IMG/VR virus record: IMGVR_UViG_3300047550_001767
Span: 1 to 64,000 of that record
Direction: 5' to 3' (one strand)
DNA length: 64,000 nt
Origin: a virus
Both the position numbers and the translations under genes were made by a program. The notes beneath the pieces were generated by a model. That model had not been told where the DNA came from, made no database searches, and saw only the letters and a program-made list of their open reading frames with translations. Below, piece after piece: positions 25,020 to 34,510 of this stretch. Positions within the stretch are counted from its first letter, which is position 1. Every line of letters starts with the position of its first letter.

Positions 25020-27249
25020 TAGGCACCTTTGATTTAAATGATACTACTTGTTCTTTTGGTTTAGAGACTTCTAAAGTTTTTGGTTTTTTCCAAGTTTCGC
25101 CGCCGGGTACTTCAATTATATATTTTTCCCAGTCGCTCCAATCTCCTTCACCTTCCCATACGTGGTCAAATGTAAAATTAACACACTGATTCAATATTCT
25201 TTCTTCTTCAAGTAACCACATAAATTCTTCGTGGTTTCTCCCTGCATCGCCCCACTTAGGCTTAGCAAATATTCTACTGCGCTTTGCTGTGTTAATATCA
25301 TAACGGCTATAGTCCTGAGCAAAGAAAGGACTTCTACGTTCAAGTGGATCCGGAGGATTTACATTTGAAGGTGGTTGAATAAATTTGATCCAACTTTTAG
25401 CCTTCCATTTACCTTCATCTGTAATTTCAAAGGTATGTTCTGCCCACATAGGACCAGCGTTACGATTGCCCCATTCTTTCATGTCTAGGTCTTCGTCAAA
25501 TATCATAACTCCTTTAAAGCCGCCTCTGGTGCGCCATAACATACGCCAAAACGCAAACATTTCATTAAACATACTATCAGCAAAAGGACTGATATTAGGT
25601 TTGGCTATGTTGTAGTCAAACTTTTCATATTCAATTTCTTTAAACAAATGTGGATGATTAAAATCTATTTTATAATGAAATTTAGGCAAATTTGATCTAT
25701 TAGGTATGACTACCGGCTTATCAAATTTTATGTTTTGTAAAAACGCAGCGAACATTTTCATGCGTTTTACAACGTGCATTTTACTCAATTTAAAGTCTTT
25801 TGTAATCCAATTATCCATGTACATATGATCTAGTACATTAAATCTTTCTAAATTTTGTCCTACAATACTTGTCGGGCCTAATCCAAAACCAAATCCTGCA
25901 GCGATATTTACTATTGATGTATTTCTATTACGCCATAAGAATGTCATTGTATCAGCAAAGTCTTGGTGTTCTTCGGTAGGAAATCCAATTAACCAATTAG
26001 TAAAAGCACCTATATTTGTTGTTGCGCCATCACGTAGATTTTGCTCCATCTCTTTAATAGTAACACCTTTGCTCATATCGTTGAGAACTTTTTGACTACC
26101 TGACTCAATACCGTAATTAAGCATTCTACAGCCACCGGCTGCAAGGTCTTTAAAGTATTCAAGATCCATGCGACCATCACAACGAGCATAACCAGTCCAG
26201 TTTATTTTAAATCCCTTTGCTGCTACTGCCTTTACAAAGGCACGCAACTCATTTACGTTGCCATTAACTAGACTATCAATAAACCAATATACATCGGTAC
26301 CATAATTGTAGTATAGATGTTCAACTTCGCTTACAGCATCTATTGACTGACGCTGACGATAGCGCCAAAAGTGTGTTTCTTCACAGAATGTGCATTTGGC
26401 TGTACATCCGCGACTTAACTGACTACACACACCATTTGGAAAACGATACTCATTAAAATCAAAGTGACTATAATCGGGCAGAGGTAAATTACTAATGTTA
26501 ATACGTTGTTCTTCTGGTTGGCGACGTATTTGTACCTCATCGTATGTTACACCGTTTTCAATTTCATCTAATATATCTAAGAATATTTGTTCCCCTTCAC
26601 CATTACAAATATAATCATATATTTTAGTTCGTTGGGCTTCTTCAGTTAATCTGCCTATTTGATTATGAGTATTACTTCCGCCTATTAATATTTTAACATG
26701 CGGTAATCTTTTTCTAATTTCTTTACACATATATTTAATAGGCTCTTCATTGCAATAGTATTGACTGAAGCCTATCACATCAGGTGGGTTCTCACAAATT
26801 TTGTTAAGATGCTCGTTAAATAAAGGTTCTACGAAAGGATGAATATCAGTGTAATAGTTTGATGCTAGCCATTTCCATTCTCTAGTCCCGTCCCATGGAT
26901 CAAAGTCCATTATTCCAGTTTGAACGTGGTGTCGCAAATATCTATAGGCTTTAATGTTTAAATCTAGTGCGGTAGTCTCATAGCCTGCACGTTTTGCAAC
27001 AGCAGTTAAAAGTGCTGTGTTGTACGGCGGAAATTCTGGAGCCCATTCGGGCATCAATATCATTAGTATCTTTGTTTTTCTTGTAGCATAACTTACATCA
27101 ACATCAGTTACGTTTTTCTGTACACTATTTTTTGCATAGGGAGCAATTGCTTCCATCATTACAAGATGTTTAGCATCAGCAATATCAGGAGTTGGTTTTT
27201 CGTTGGGCTTCCATTCTTTTTTGGCTAATGCCATAAACTCTTGATACAT
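25003..27249 (-). CDS. B12-binding radical SAM protein
   Basis: A 748-aa radical SAM enzyme. The N-terminal region (residues about 45-215: LMILMPEWAPEFPPYNTALL, IGFSQYY, ILIGGSNTHNQ) is a cobalamin-binding Rossmann-like domain. The radical SAM core has RGCTAKCTFCEE (CxxxCxxC, about residue 280) and later GGCRMLNYGIESGS and GFPTEE, which are family hallmarks. The long C-terminal part is unassigned. Such enzymes typically methylate unactivated carbon or phosphorus or rearrange carbon skeletons. It begins a block with the small aminotransferase and the amidinotransferase and ends the run started by the glycosyltransferase-like gene at 27252, with GAGGA as Shine-Dalgarno. Confidence 0.87.
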   Translation of the reverse strand: MYQEFMALAKKEWKPNEKPTPDIADAKHLVMMEAIAPYAKNSVQKNVTDVDVSYATRKTKILMILMPEWAPEFPPYNTALLTAVAKRAGYETTALDLNIKAYRYLRHHVQTGIMDFDPWDGTREWKWLASNYYTDIHPFVEPLFNEHLNKICENPPDVIGFSQYYCNEEPIKYMCKEIRKRLPHVKILIGGSNTHNQIGRLTEEAQRTKIYDYICNGEGEQIFLDILDEIENGVTYDEVQIRRQPEEQRINISNLPLPDYSHFDFNEYRFPNGVCSQLSRGCTAKCTFCEETHFWRYRQRQSIDAVSEVEHLYYNYGTDVYWFIDSLVNGNVNELRAFVKAVAAKGFKINWTGYARCDGRMDLEYFKDLAAGGCRMLNYGIESGSQKVLNDMSKGVTIKEMEQNLRDGATTNIGAFTNWLIGFPTEEHQDFADTMTFLWRNRNTSIVNIAAGFGFGLGPTSIVGQNLERFNVLDHMYMDNWITKDFKLSKMHVVKRMKMFAAFLQNIKFDKPVVIPNRSNLPKFHYKIDFNHPHLFKEIEYEKFDYNIAKPNISPFADSMFNEMFAFWRMLWRTRGGFKGVMIFDEDLDMKEWGNRNAGPMWAEHTFEITDEGKWKAKSWIKFIQPPSNVNPPDPLERRSPFFAQDYSRYDINTAKRSRIFAKPKWGDAGRNHEEFMWLLEEERILNQCVNFTFDHVWEGEGDWSDWEKYIIEVPGGETWKKPKTLEVSKPKEQVVSFKSKVPNEAGS

Positions 27250-27251
27250 AA

Positions 27252-28403
27252 TTAATCCTCAAATAGACTATCGATGGGAGGTCCTACTCTATGATCTGTA
27301 AGACTCAAAAGATATTTATAGTTATATTCCACTATAGGTTTAATATTTTTTTGCCATTCTAACCACTCATTTTTTGTAAATTTTTCCAAACGTTTAATTT
27401 CCTTTACTATCATATCAAATCTTTTATCCGGGTCCTGTTCGTTGTCATAACTTTCGTCTATATATGGGTGAAAAGTTTTATAGCCTCTTTGTTGTAACAC
27501 CTTAAGTGTTCCATGCCAGGCTATTGCTATAAAAGGATGTTTAAGTGCTAATGGTTTATAAATCTTTTCACTTAGGAAAAGTGTGTCCATATAATCAAAA
27601 AACGGACTCTTTTTTGAATCGTAAGGTTCATAAAGAGTTTCTGCGACTACGCTGAAATAACTTTCTTGATGGTAAATTAAATCATCGGGGCAAACATCAA
27701 CTGGATTATGTCTACTTTCAGTAATGTTTAATCTAAGAGGAAGTTTGTCTTTAATAGACAATATTTGTTTATATTCTTCATCTGAAATTAAGGGTAATTT
27801 ACTGTAGTTTTCGGGTTCCAACCAACCGGGAAATTGTCCTTCAAAACTAAAAAAAGATTTTTTAAGCCAATCATTTTTAATGGCTGCTGCTAAAAAGCGT
27901 AATCTATGATGTCTGTGAAGTTTATTAAAACATACAAATAATTTTTCTTTTTCTTTTATTTCATATGGTTGATTCAAATCAGGTTGATGTAGCGTATGCC
28001 AATATATAGTTTGTTCAAAATGATGTGCTCCTATAACGGTAAGTCTGTTATCCCAACCATATTTTTCACAAATTTGATCATAAAATTCTTGAGCGTGGGG
28101 TACGCCTACTGTAAAAATTAAATCTTTTTTGGGTATTTCTTTACATAGTTCAGCAATAGTTTGAACTTTAAATAATACTGAAAACAAAAAAGTTTCGCTA
28201 CTGTTAAAGAAAATAATTTTCTTTACAGGTTTTTTACTAGGTGTACCATGATATGCATCACGTACTTCCTTAACTAACTCTAATGTACTTCTTGAAACTA
28301 TACTATGGTCTACAAACGTAGAAGCATAGACCATGTAAAATTCGTCTTGCCAATATTTTAATTCAGGAAAACTACGTAAAGTGGCTTTAAGAGGACCAGA
28401 CAT
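27252..28403 (-). CDS. Glycosyltransferase-like protein (phage paralogue family)
   Basis: A 383-aa member of the paralogue family described for 8203-9258. The C-terminal block is FLSEKIYKPLALKHPFIAIAW, then QRGYKTFHPYIDESYDNEQDPDKRF. It is very close to the block in 30535-31773, so these two copies are the most recent duplicates. The N-terminal half is AT-rich in sequence and variable. A start at the ATG at 28403 is clear. It lies between the UDP-sugar dehydrogenase and B12 radical SAM genes, which fits use of a nucleotide-sugar donor. No donor-binding motif can be named with confidence. Confidence 0.7.
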   Translation of the reverse strand: MSGPLKATLRSFPELKYWQDEFYMVYASTFVDHSIVSRSTLELVKEVRDAYHGTPSKKPVKKIIFFNSSETFLFSVLFKVQTIAELCKEIPKKDLIFTVGVPHAQEFYDQICEKYGWDNRLTVIGAHHFEQTIYWHTLHQPDLNQPYEIKEKEKLFVCFNKLHRHHRLRFLAAAIKNDWLKKSFFSFEGQFPGWLEPENYSKLPLISDEEYKQILSIKDKLPLRLNITESRHNPVDVCPDDLIYHQESYFSVVAETLYEPYDSKKSPFFDYMDTLFLSEKIYKPLALKHPFIAIAWHGTLKVLQQRGYKTFHPYIDESYDNEQDPDKRFDMIVKEIKRLEKFTKNEWLEWQKNIKPIVEYNYKYLLSLTDHRVGPPIDSLFED

Positions 28404-28435
28404 AAAATCTGATCCTGCTATAGTAGTATACTTGT

Positions 28436-29644
28436 TTAAGGATTTAATTTTTTTTTTCTGGTGTCGCCGTAATGAATAATTTCAGCATTACATTGATCTT
28501 TTTCTAGTTTGCGCCAAGGATCAACTACTGTTACATAACTAGGTAGTGAGCCAATAAGTCCCTGAGTCCATTTATCCCAGTATCCTATAAGATATACATT
28601 TGCCCACTGTGGGTCAAGTTCTAGATCATTTGTATTTTGATCATAATATCTTACTTGTCCGCCGTGTTTTTCAATGTAGTGTCCGACAAGCATACTTGCG
28701 CTACCATTAGTATAAGGCACTGCAGGCTTATATGCCTTACCAATTATAACAACTCTTGTTCCGTACTTTAAACATGCCAAAGCCATGCGCTCTGCTTGTT
28801 TCTCTCTTGCTGTCATAATAGCATCAAATAAATCATAACCTAAATCAAGACGCTCTGCAAGATAGCGCAATGCTATATTGTCACGTGGATGACAAGCGCC
28901 GGCGTCTCCTAAGGCTGCCTTCATGTATGCAGGGCCCATAATTCGATGTGTTGATTTTGCTAATGCATTTGTTACAACATCAACATTCATGTTGCCGTTA
29001 GTCTCAGCAACATCTTGTATCATATTAACTAATGCTAACTTTGTGCTTATAAATGTATTATAGAAAATCTTAATTGCCTCTGCTTCATCCCAGGTACCTA
29101 CTTCATAACGAGGGTTATTTTCCATAAACGGTTTATAAAACTCTATCAATTCTTGTGCATCACCGGTAAGGCTACCATCTTCAGTACCAATAATTACCAT
29201 TTCAGGATTTACCATATCCCATTTTACAGTACCCATAGCGATCAAATATGGATTATAAATGAATCTAGCATTGGTTATATGTTGCACTAAATGATTTCTA
29301 ACTGTGCCAGGTAAAACTGTAGAAATTAGTACTACCAATTTTTCTTTAGTGGCATACTTATTAACTTCTTTCAATATTTCTACTACAGTACTATAATCAA
29401 AATCTTTATTGGGTAAGTGACTAGTAGGAGTCTCTCCGCCATAAATCGGGTCATGTGGAGTAGGGGCGGCAATGAATATAATATCGCCGTGGCCTACTGC
29501 TTCTTCTATGCTTTTACACATGCCGAATCTAGGTTCAACTACAGGATTAACATCGTATCCCATAACGATATAATGTTCAGACATGACTTGGGCACAATCT
29601 TTACCCAACTTACCTACACCAATCATTGTTACTCTTTTAATCAT
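28436..29644 (-). CDS. UDP-glucose/GDP-mannose-type dehydrogenase
   Basis: A 402-aa nucleotide-sugar dehydrogenase that would oxidise a UDP- or GDP-sugar at C6 to the uronic acid in two NAD+-dependent steps. It has an N-terminal Rossmann fold with GVGKLG at residues 9-14, a middle domain with YNTFISTKLALVNM, and the active-site loop GDAGACHPRDN near residue 250, where the Cys aligns with the catalytic cysteine of UDP-glucose dehydrogenase. The C-terminal domain (IGKAYKP) binds the sugar nucleotide. It supplies a uronic acid or an oxidised precursor for the glycosyltransferase-like proteins. An AATAAATA site lies 21 nt upstream. Confidence 0.87.
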   Translation of the reverse strand: MIKRVTMIGVGKLGKDCAQVMSEHYIVMGYDVNPVVEPRFGMCKSIEEAVGHGDIIFIAAPTPHDPIYGGETPTSHLPNKDFDYSTVVEILKEVNKYATKEKLVVLISTVLPGTVRNHLVQHITNARFIYNPYLIAMGTVKWDMVNPEMVIIGTEDGSLTGDAQELIEFYKPFMENNPRYEVGTWDEAEAIKIFYNTFISTKLALVNMIQDVAETNGNMNVDVVTNALAKSTHRIMGPAYMKAALGDAGACHPRDNIALRYLAERLDLGYDLFDAIMTAREKQAERMALACLKYGTRVVIIGKAYKPAVPYTNGSASMLVGHYIEKHGGQVRYYDQNTNDLELDPQWANVYLIGYWDKWTQGLIGSLPSYVTVVDPWRKLEKDQCNAEIIHYGDTRKKKLNP

Positions 29645-29664
29645 GAATTCCTCAAATTTAGTTT

Positions 29665-29672
29665 TATTTATT
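29665..29672 (-). promoter_or_regulatory. AATAAATA late-promoter-like site
   Basis: AATAAATA on the minus strand, in a 45-bp gap 21 nt upstream of the dehydrogenase ATG. The spacing matches the other late-type sites, with GAGGAATTC as ribosome-binding region. Confidence 0.55.
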
Positions 29673-29689
29673 TGGATAAAATATGTAGG

Positions 29690-30538
29690 TTAAATTAAAT
29701 GTAAATTATGAAAATAATTACTATTACTTTCTACTATATTATTAAACCATTTTTCAATTACTGTCCTTTCTTTTAAATCTAAAAGTTCAGTATTATACTG
29801 TAGGACTTTCTCTGCGTTTTTGTCTGAAATATTGAATCCTAAATTTTTTAAATATTCCATATACATTTTTGGATTAGGATGATAATCTTGGAATGGCGTT
29901 TTCCATGAGGAATATGATATAGATGTCCAGTGATATTGATGCCCATTTATCCAACCGCCCTTGCCGTCTTTAACAAATTCATATAGACAATTTGGCATGT
30001 CAAATATCACATCTCTATATAAATCAACTACATCATCTAATCCTACATCTCCTGTATAATATCTTATGTCATATATAGGATCGACTGCTTTTAAAACAAC
30101 TGCGTGACATGGTAAATATCGTAACGAATTCATCGTGGTAGACATTAAACCTAAATCTCTAATAATATAACCGCGTACACAAGTATATTTTTTAATAAAT
30201 TCTTTAGAATAAAAATCTTGTGTCCAAATGTTTCCAGGAGTTTGCCAACCGTTTTCAATATAACGATCTTCTCTGCTAAACGTGCTCCACATAATCAGTA
30301 CTAAATCTTTGTCTGTAAATCTATACTTTTGATTAGCACTTGATATACGCTCAGTAATATAGAGATTGCCTGCCCCCGAACTACCAAAATTGTATATTAA
30401 TGTATCCTCATTTGTCTCCATAGATAGAATATTTGCCCAAGTAGGCCAAGTATAGTGTGTAAAACTACAACCAAAAATGAACACGCGGCTATAAGATTTA
30501 AAATCTATGTCTTTATAATTCCTAAAGTCTAAAATCAT
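29690..30538 (-). CDS. SGNH-like protein
   Basis: A 282-aa protein with a GCSFTHYTWP block near residue 24 (Gly-x-Ser of block I), FGSSGAGN for block II, and DYHPNPKMYMEYL near the end for the Asp-x-x-His-type block V. The order and spacing match SGNH hydrolases, but the first motif has Cys before Ser. There is no signal peptide, so it probably acts in the cytoplasm on activated sugars or a nascent glycan. The start overlaps the upstream glycosyltransferase-like gene as ATGA. It is less similar to the tandem pair at 31777-33257 than those two are to each other. Confidence 0.6.
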   Translation of the reverse strand: MILDFRNYKDIDFKSYSRVFIFGCSFTHYTWPTWANILSMETNEDTLIYNFGSSGAGNLYITERISSANQKYRFTDKDLVLIMWSTFSREDRYIENGWQTPGNIWTQDFYSKEFIKKYTCVRGYIIRDLGLMSTTMNSLRYLPCHAVVLKAVDPIYDIRYYTGDVGLDDVVDLYRDVIFDMPNCLYEFVKDGKGGWINGHQYHWTSISYSSWKTPFQDYHPNPKMYMEYLKNLGFNISDKNAEKVLQYNTELLDLKERTVIEKWFNNIVESNSNYFHNLHLI

Positions 30539-31773
30539 AAAAGTTTTCTCACAAAGTTCTTATGGAGTAATTCGCATTTAGGATCATCTCCCCTTAAAAA
30601 TGGGGCAGTCTTACTAATAATCATTTTTTGATTGTGTTCACAAATAGGTTTTACATTGTCTATAAAAGTTTGTATCTCGTCATTATTGTAATTGCAAATT
30701 TTTTCGATCTCTTTAATTATTTTTTTAAGTCTTTCACAATCATCAAATTCATTATCGTAACTTTCATCTATATAAGGATGAAACGTTTTATATCCTATTT
30801 CTCGTAATAATTCTAAACTTTTCGGTACGGTAACAAATATAAAAGGGTGACCTACGGCGATAGGTTTGAATATCTTTTCACTTAGAAATCTTGCCTCATT
30901 CATTCCTTCCCCATGATAAAATGTAGTTTCAGTAACTACACTTACTAAACTATTAAGGTATAGATAAAGACTTTTGCCTTCTAGATGCGGTTTATTTTCT
31001 ACTAATTCATCAGTATCTAGATAAAGTTCTGGCATATTTAATATGCTTTGCTCATTGTCGGTTAAGAGTTTAGAAATTTCTGCATCTTTACTATGATGTC
31101 CTTTAATCCACCACCAAATATCATTCCATCCTCGACAATCATCACTACGTGCTAAACTTACATATCCTTGTGGAAGCAAATTTTTAGCATGTAATAATGC
31201 GACTAATGTAGGCCTGTGTAGGCGCCATCTACGATTAAAATTCAAGAATCGTTTCGGGTATGGTTGATATGTTAATACTTTGCTATAATCAACACTTATT
31301 TGTTGCGCTTCTATGCTTATTGATTCTTCAAACTCCAATAACCATTCTACGTTCATATACTCAAAATTATTTTCATCAGCATATTTTTTAACTGCTTTAC
31401 CTAAATCTGCTGCTTCATTTGCTATGTAAATTTTATGAGCTGGAATACCGGCATCAACAACTAATGATTGATAAAGGGGTTCAACTATGTCTAAAAAAGC
31501 CTCATGTGTATTTGCCAAATACAAATATGTTCTACTATCTGTTTTTATTTTATCCAAAATAACTTCAGGCATTACAGAGTCTATAGGAAAGACATCAAAT
31601 GCGTCACCGTGAAAAAATTCAATATACCAGTAATCTTTATCATCCCAAGTTCTTAACAACCATATTAAACAACCGTCGGCCTCATGACGTATCCAGTTAT
31701 CATTTTCATTACCAGTTCTAGAGGTATGTAAATATTTAAAGCCCAATTTATATTGTTTATTGAGTAAAGCCAT
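30535..31773 (-). CDS. Glycosyltransferase-like protein (phage paralogue family)
   Basis: A 412-aa paralogue. The signature is SVVTETTFYHGEGMNE, then RFLSEKIFKPIAVGHPFIFV and REIGYKTFHPYIDESYDNE. The last part is nearly the same as in 27252-28403. The upstream half contains RFLNFNRRWRLHRPTLVALLH, an arginine-rich patch that could bind phosphate groups of a donor; this segment is paralleled in the other copies (HRHHRLRFLAAAI). It is coupled to an SGNH gene on each side (ATGA downstream, 3-bp gap upstream). Alternating glycosyltransferase-like and SGNH genes suggest that sugar addition and acyl editing go together. Confidence 0.7.
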   Translation of the reverse strand: MALLNKQYKLGFKYLHTSRTGNENDNWIRHEADGCLIWLLRTWDDKDYWYIEFFHGDAFDVFPIDSVMPEVILDKIKTDSRTYLYLANTHEAFLDIVEPLYQSLVVDAGIPAHKIYIANEAADLGKAVKKYADENNFEYMNVEWLLEFEESISIEAQQISVDYSKVLTYQPYPKRFLNFNRRWRLHRPTLVALLHAKNLLPQGYVSLARSDDCRGWNDIWWWIKGHHSKDAEISKLLTDNEQSILNMPELYLDTDELVENKPHLEGKSLYLYLNSLVSVVTETTFYHGEGMNEARFLSEKIFKPIAVGHPFIFVTVPKSLELLREIGYKTFHPYIDESYDNEFDDCERLKKIIKEIEKICNYNNDEIQTFIDNVKPICEHNQKMIISKTAPFLRGDDPKCELLHKNFVRKLL

Positions 31774-31776
31774 ATA

Positions 31777-32487
31777 TTAAAAATTAATTTCTACCATTTT
31801 TCCCGGTTTGTAATTGTCTATGCATTCAATTATAGCATTCGCTAATAACTTATGCATTTTAAGTGATAAATGGCATTCTCTAGTTTCATTTGATAAATTT
31901 TGAGGCCACTCGTCCTTTCTGCTCAAAAGCATTAAAGGAGGTCTTACTTCTGCACAATTTTCAAAACGATGAAAGTATTTAATATCTTTAAAGTTCACTG
32001 AATCATAAATTTCCCATTTATTAAGTGGTACCTGCGAGAAAACATGTAAGTTAATAAATTTTACTGATGGAAAATCAAGAACCATATGATCATACATGTT
32101 CATTAGTGCAGACATTTCAATATCTGGTTTTTCAGTAAGGGCAAAGTGTTTATAATAGTTGATTGCGGCTTTATACACAGGGTTGTTAATATCTGTTGTA
32201 TCGGTAACTTTTCTATTTGCTATGCTCTCATTTAAAACAGGCATAAAATTATTGTATAATCTATTAATATCAGACCAAACAAATATAACAACATCTGGCA
32301 CAGATTCATTTTTCATGTAATCAAGAAAATTAAAAAATGCTGACCACGGACCAGTTCCGCTCACCCCTCTGAAATCGACATCAGCATTATACTTTGATCT
32401 TAGAATACCTTCATAGACCTGTGGTATTAAAGGATTACCCTGTTGTAATCTTAATATAAAACTATCTCCAAAACCTACAATTTTCAT
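31777..32487 (-). CDS. SGNH-like protein (tandem copy 1)
   Basis: A 236-aa protein with GFGDSFILR at residues 5-13 (block I Ser), GVSGTGPWSAF for block II and ECHLSLKMHKLLANAI near the end, where His is the likely catalytic histidine; the usual Asp is not evident. It is clearly homologous to the next gene: both share the PDVV-F-WS and C-a-EVRP-LM-SRkd-WP patterns and the same length of core. The C-terminus has YKPGKMVEI. No signal peptide is seen. The pair probably arose by tandem duplication inside the operon. Confidence 0.65.
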   Translation of the reverse strand: MKIVGFGDSFILRLQQGNPLIPQVYEGILRSKYNADVDFRGVSGTGPWSAFFNFLDYMKNESVPDVVIFVWSDINRLYNNFMPVLNESIANRKVTDTTDINNPVYKAAINYYKHFALTEKPDIEMSALMNMYDHMVLDFPSVKFINLHVFSQVPLNKWEIYDSVNFKDIKYFHRFENCAEVRPPLMLLSRKDEWPQNLSNETRECHLSLKMHKLLANAIIECIDNYKPGKMVEINF

Positions 32488-33257
32488 TTTGTCACTAATT
32501 TGGTTAAATAAGGTTTATCCATCTTATAGGATTCTATTTCTACTAATAAACCAGGTTCATACTTATCTATACAATTTATAATTGCTTCGGCTACAATTAT
32601 ATGCATAGCCTCTGTTAAATGGCAAGTCCGCGTTTCTAAATGCATTTTGTTACCGCCGGGCCAACCATCTCTGCGACTCATCCACATTAATGCTGGTCTA
32701 ACCTCTGCACAATTTATAAATCTATGATGATAGTCTAATTGTTTTGGTCCTAGTTTATCATAGTGATCCCACCATTGAAAACGCTTTAAATAAGAAAAGT
32801 TATGTAAATTAATAAATTTTATGTTAGGATAATTAAAGACAAATTTATCAAAATACATCATTAAAGAACGCAATTCATAATTTTCTTTTTTATGATCCGC
32901 TATATATAATCCATAATCTAAAGCTGCCTGGTAAATTTCTGAATTAATATGGTTTTCTTGTATTTTATTCTTGCAGGTACCCCGTGTAGTATCAAGGATG
33001 TTAGGATGATATAAGGATCTGCACGCCTCACTCCAGCCGAATAAAACAACATCAGGTAGAACCTCTGCTTCTTTAAGGTAGTTTCTGCACTTTATAAACG
33101 CATGCCATGGACCAGAACCAGGATCGCCATAAAATTCTACGTTAGTTTCGTCAGCCTTATAATTTTTTAATAATAAGCCCTGATAACATGCAAATTCATA
33201 ACTCGATAAATTGTGAACATCATGTTGAAAACTATCCCCGAAAGCAACTATTTTCAT
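32484..33257 (-). CDS. SGNH-like protein (tandem copy 2)
   Basis: A 257-aa paralogue of the previous gene. AFGDSFQHD is block I, GDPGSGPWHAF is block II, and TCHLTEAMHIIVAEAI carries the C-terminal His. The conserved stretch NCAEVRPALMWMSRRDGWP is shared with copy 1. It sits directly after the first of the six radical SAM genes at its downstream end, overlapping it by 4 bp, so SGNH and radical SAM genes are translated from one mRNA. The function is probably acyl transfer or removal on a sugar or peptide; this rests on the fold motif only. Confidence 0.65.
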   Translation of the reverse strand: MKIVAFGDSFQHDVHNLSSYEFACYQGLLLKNYKADETNVEFYGDPGSGPWHAFIKCRNYLKEAEVLPDVVLFGWSEACRSLYHPNILDTTRGTCKNKIQENHINSEIYQAALDYGLYIADHKKENYELRSLMMYFDKFVFNYPNIKFINLHNFSYLKRFQWWDHYDKLGPKQLDYHHRFINCAEVRPALMWMSRRDGWPGGNKMHLETRTCHLTEAMHIIVAEAIINCIDKYEPGLLVEIESYKMDKPYLTKLVTK

Positions 33258-34510
33258 TCAAATACCCAAAATTCTTTCATATATGGTAAATAATCAAATA
33301 TCTTTCTGTTTCTATATTTATCCAGTGGTTCAACAAAATCACGCATCCTGCGCCAATGAGCGAGACGTATTTTTTCATCTACCTTAGCCTTTAACACATT
33401 TGTTCTAATATTTTCAATAGCAGGTAACCACTTATCTTCAAGGTTAACTGTTTTTAAATAATTTTGTAGATCATCCAACATGATTGCTGTTTTATTTTTT
33501 AATTCTATTGGAGCATAAGCAGGATTAAAATAACTAGGATTGTTTACGCATTGTACGTGCGGCAACGATTTTAATATTCCGCATCCTTCATCAGCAACCT
33601 GTGTTTCCCACCATTTAACAATATCACCAAATGTTAATAGATTCAATGATGTTACTGTATGACTTAAATTAATATAATAATCGCCGTTTTGTTTAGCAAT
33701 ATTTTTTATACTATCTAATTGACTAGTTACTTTTTTCCATGTAAAGGGATATCGTATGTATTCGTTTACTTTTCCTACACCATCAATACTGACTGTTATG
33801 TGTTTAGTGCTAAATTGACTCCACAGTTCTAGCATCTCATCACTTATACCTGTTAAATTAGTAACAAATCCCAATGTAATATCTTTGCTACGTCCTTGTT
33901 CTATTAACCTTTTTAACAGATAGGTAACAGCATCATTGATTGTAGGCTCGCCGCCCGCAAACTGCACTGCTTTTAAGTTAGTCAACTTATCTAATATTGG
34001 TGCAATATTTTCTTCTTTAAACCAATTTAAGTTTGGATGATTCCATACAAACCCTGTAATATCTTCTTGCTCTTTAGCCCATAGTGAACTGGCTGAACTA
34101 TTGCACATCAAACATGCACTATTACACTTGTTCCCTGTAGTAACATCTAATAAAAAGATTTTACTAAAGTCTGTAACTTCAGGATTATCTACACGCCAAC
34201 TTTGTCCGGTTTTTTCTTCCACACCAGCAAGCGTGTGATTAAAGATTTGTCTTGTGCTTGCTTGTCCAACATCTTCACGTATCTTACATAAATTACATAT
34301 AGGATTCCATTTGCCTTCTAACATGTCTTTACGTAATTTAACCATGTTTTCATTGTTAAACCATGTAGGCAAATGATTTCTATAATCTGCTAATTGATGG
34401 TCTGTTTCACGCCAAAAATATGTATCAACAGCGCAGCAAGGTCTGCTTCCGCCATGTGGGCCAAAACTTACTGAGTTAAATGCTAATGAGCAATATAAAT
34501 CTTTAGGCAT
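33254..34510 (-). CDS. Radical SAM protein with N-terminal SPASM/twitch-like domain (1 of 6)
   Basis: A 418-aa enzyme. An N-terminal Cys-rich domain (RPCC near residue 24, CNLC near residue 70) resembles a SPASM/twitch auxiliary Fe-S domain placed before the radical SAM core, not after it. The core motif is GNKCNSACLMCN (CxxxCxxC) near residue 130, and QFAGGEPTIND follows. These are the signatures of radical SAM enzymes that modify peptides or sugars. It is the last of the six-gene block in transcription order and overlaps its neighbours by 4 and 8 bp. The substrate is unknown. Confidence 0.85.
   Translation of the reverse strand: MPKDLYCSLAFNSVSFGPHGGSRPCCAVDTYFWRETDHQLADYRNHLPTWFNNENMVKLRKDMLEGKWNPICNLCKIREDVGQASTRQIFNHTLAGVEEKTGQSWRVDNPEVTDFSKIFLLDVTTGNKCNSACLMCNSSASSLWAKEQEDITGFVWNHPNLNWFKEENIAPILDKLTNLKAVQFAGGEPTINDAVTYLLKRLIEQGRSKDITLGFVTNLTGISDEMLELWSQFSTKHITVSIDGVGKVNEYIRYPFTWKKVTSQLDSIKNIAKQNGDYYINLSHTVTSLNLLTFGDIVKWWETQVADEGCGILKSLPHVQCVNNPSYFNPAYAPIELKNKTAIMLDDLQNYLKTVNLEDKWLPAIENIRTNVLKAKVDEKIRLAHWRRMRDFVEPLDKYRNRKIFDYLPYMKEFWVFE

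Noticed and set aside
27313-27320. TATAAATA near the 3' end of the 27252-28403 gene
   Set aside because: It lies inside the coding region about 65 nt before the next start; possible but not better than chance.
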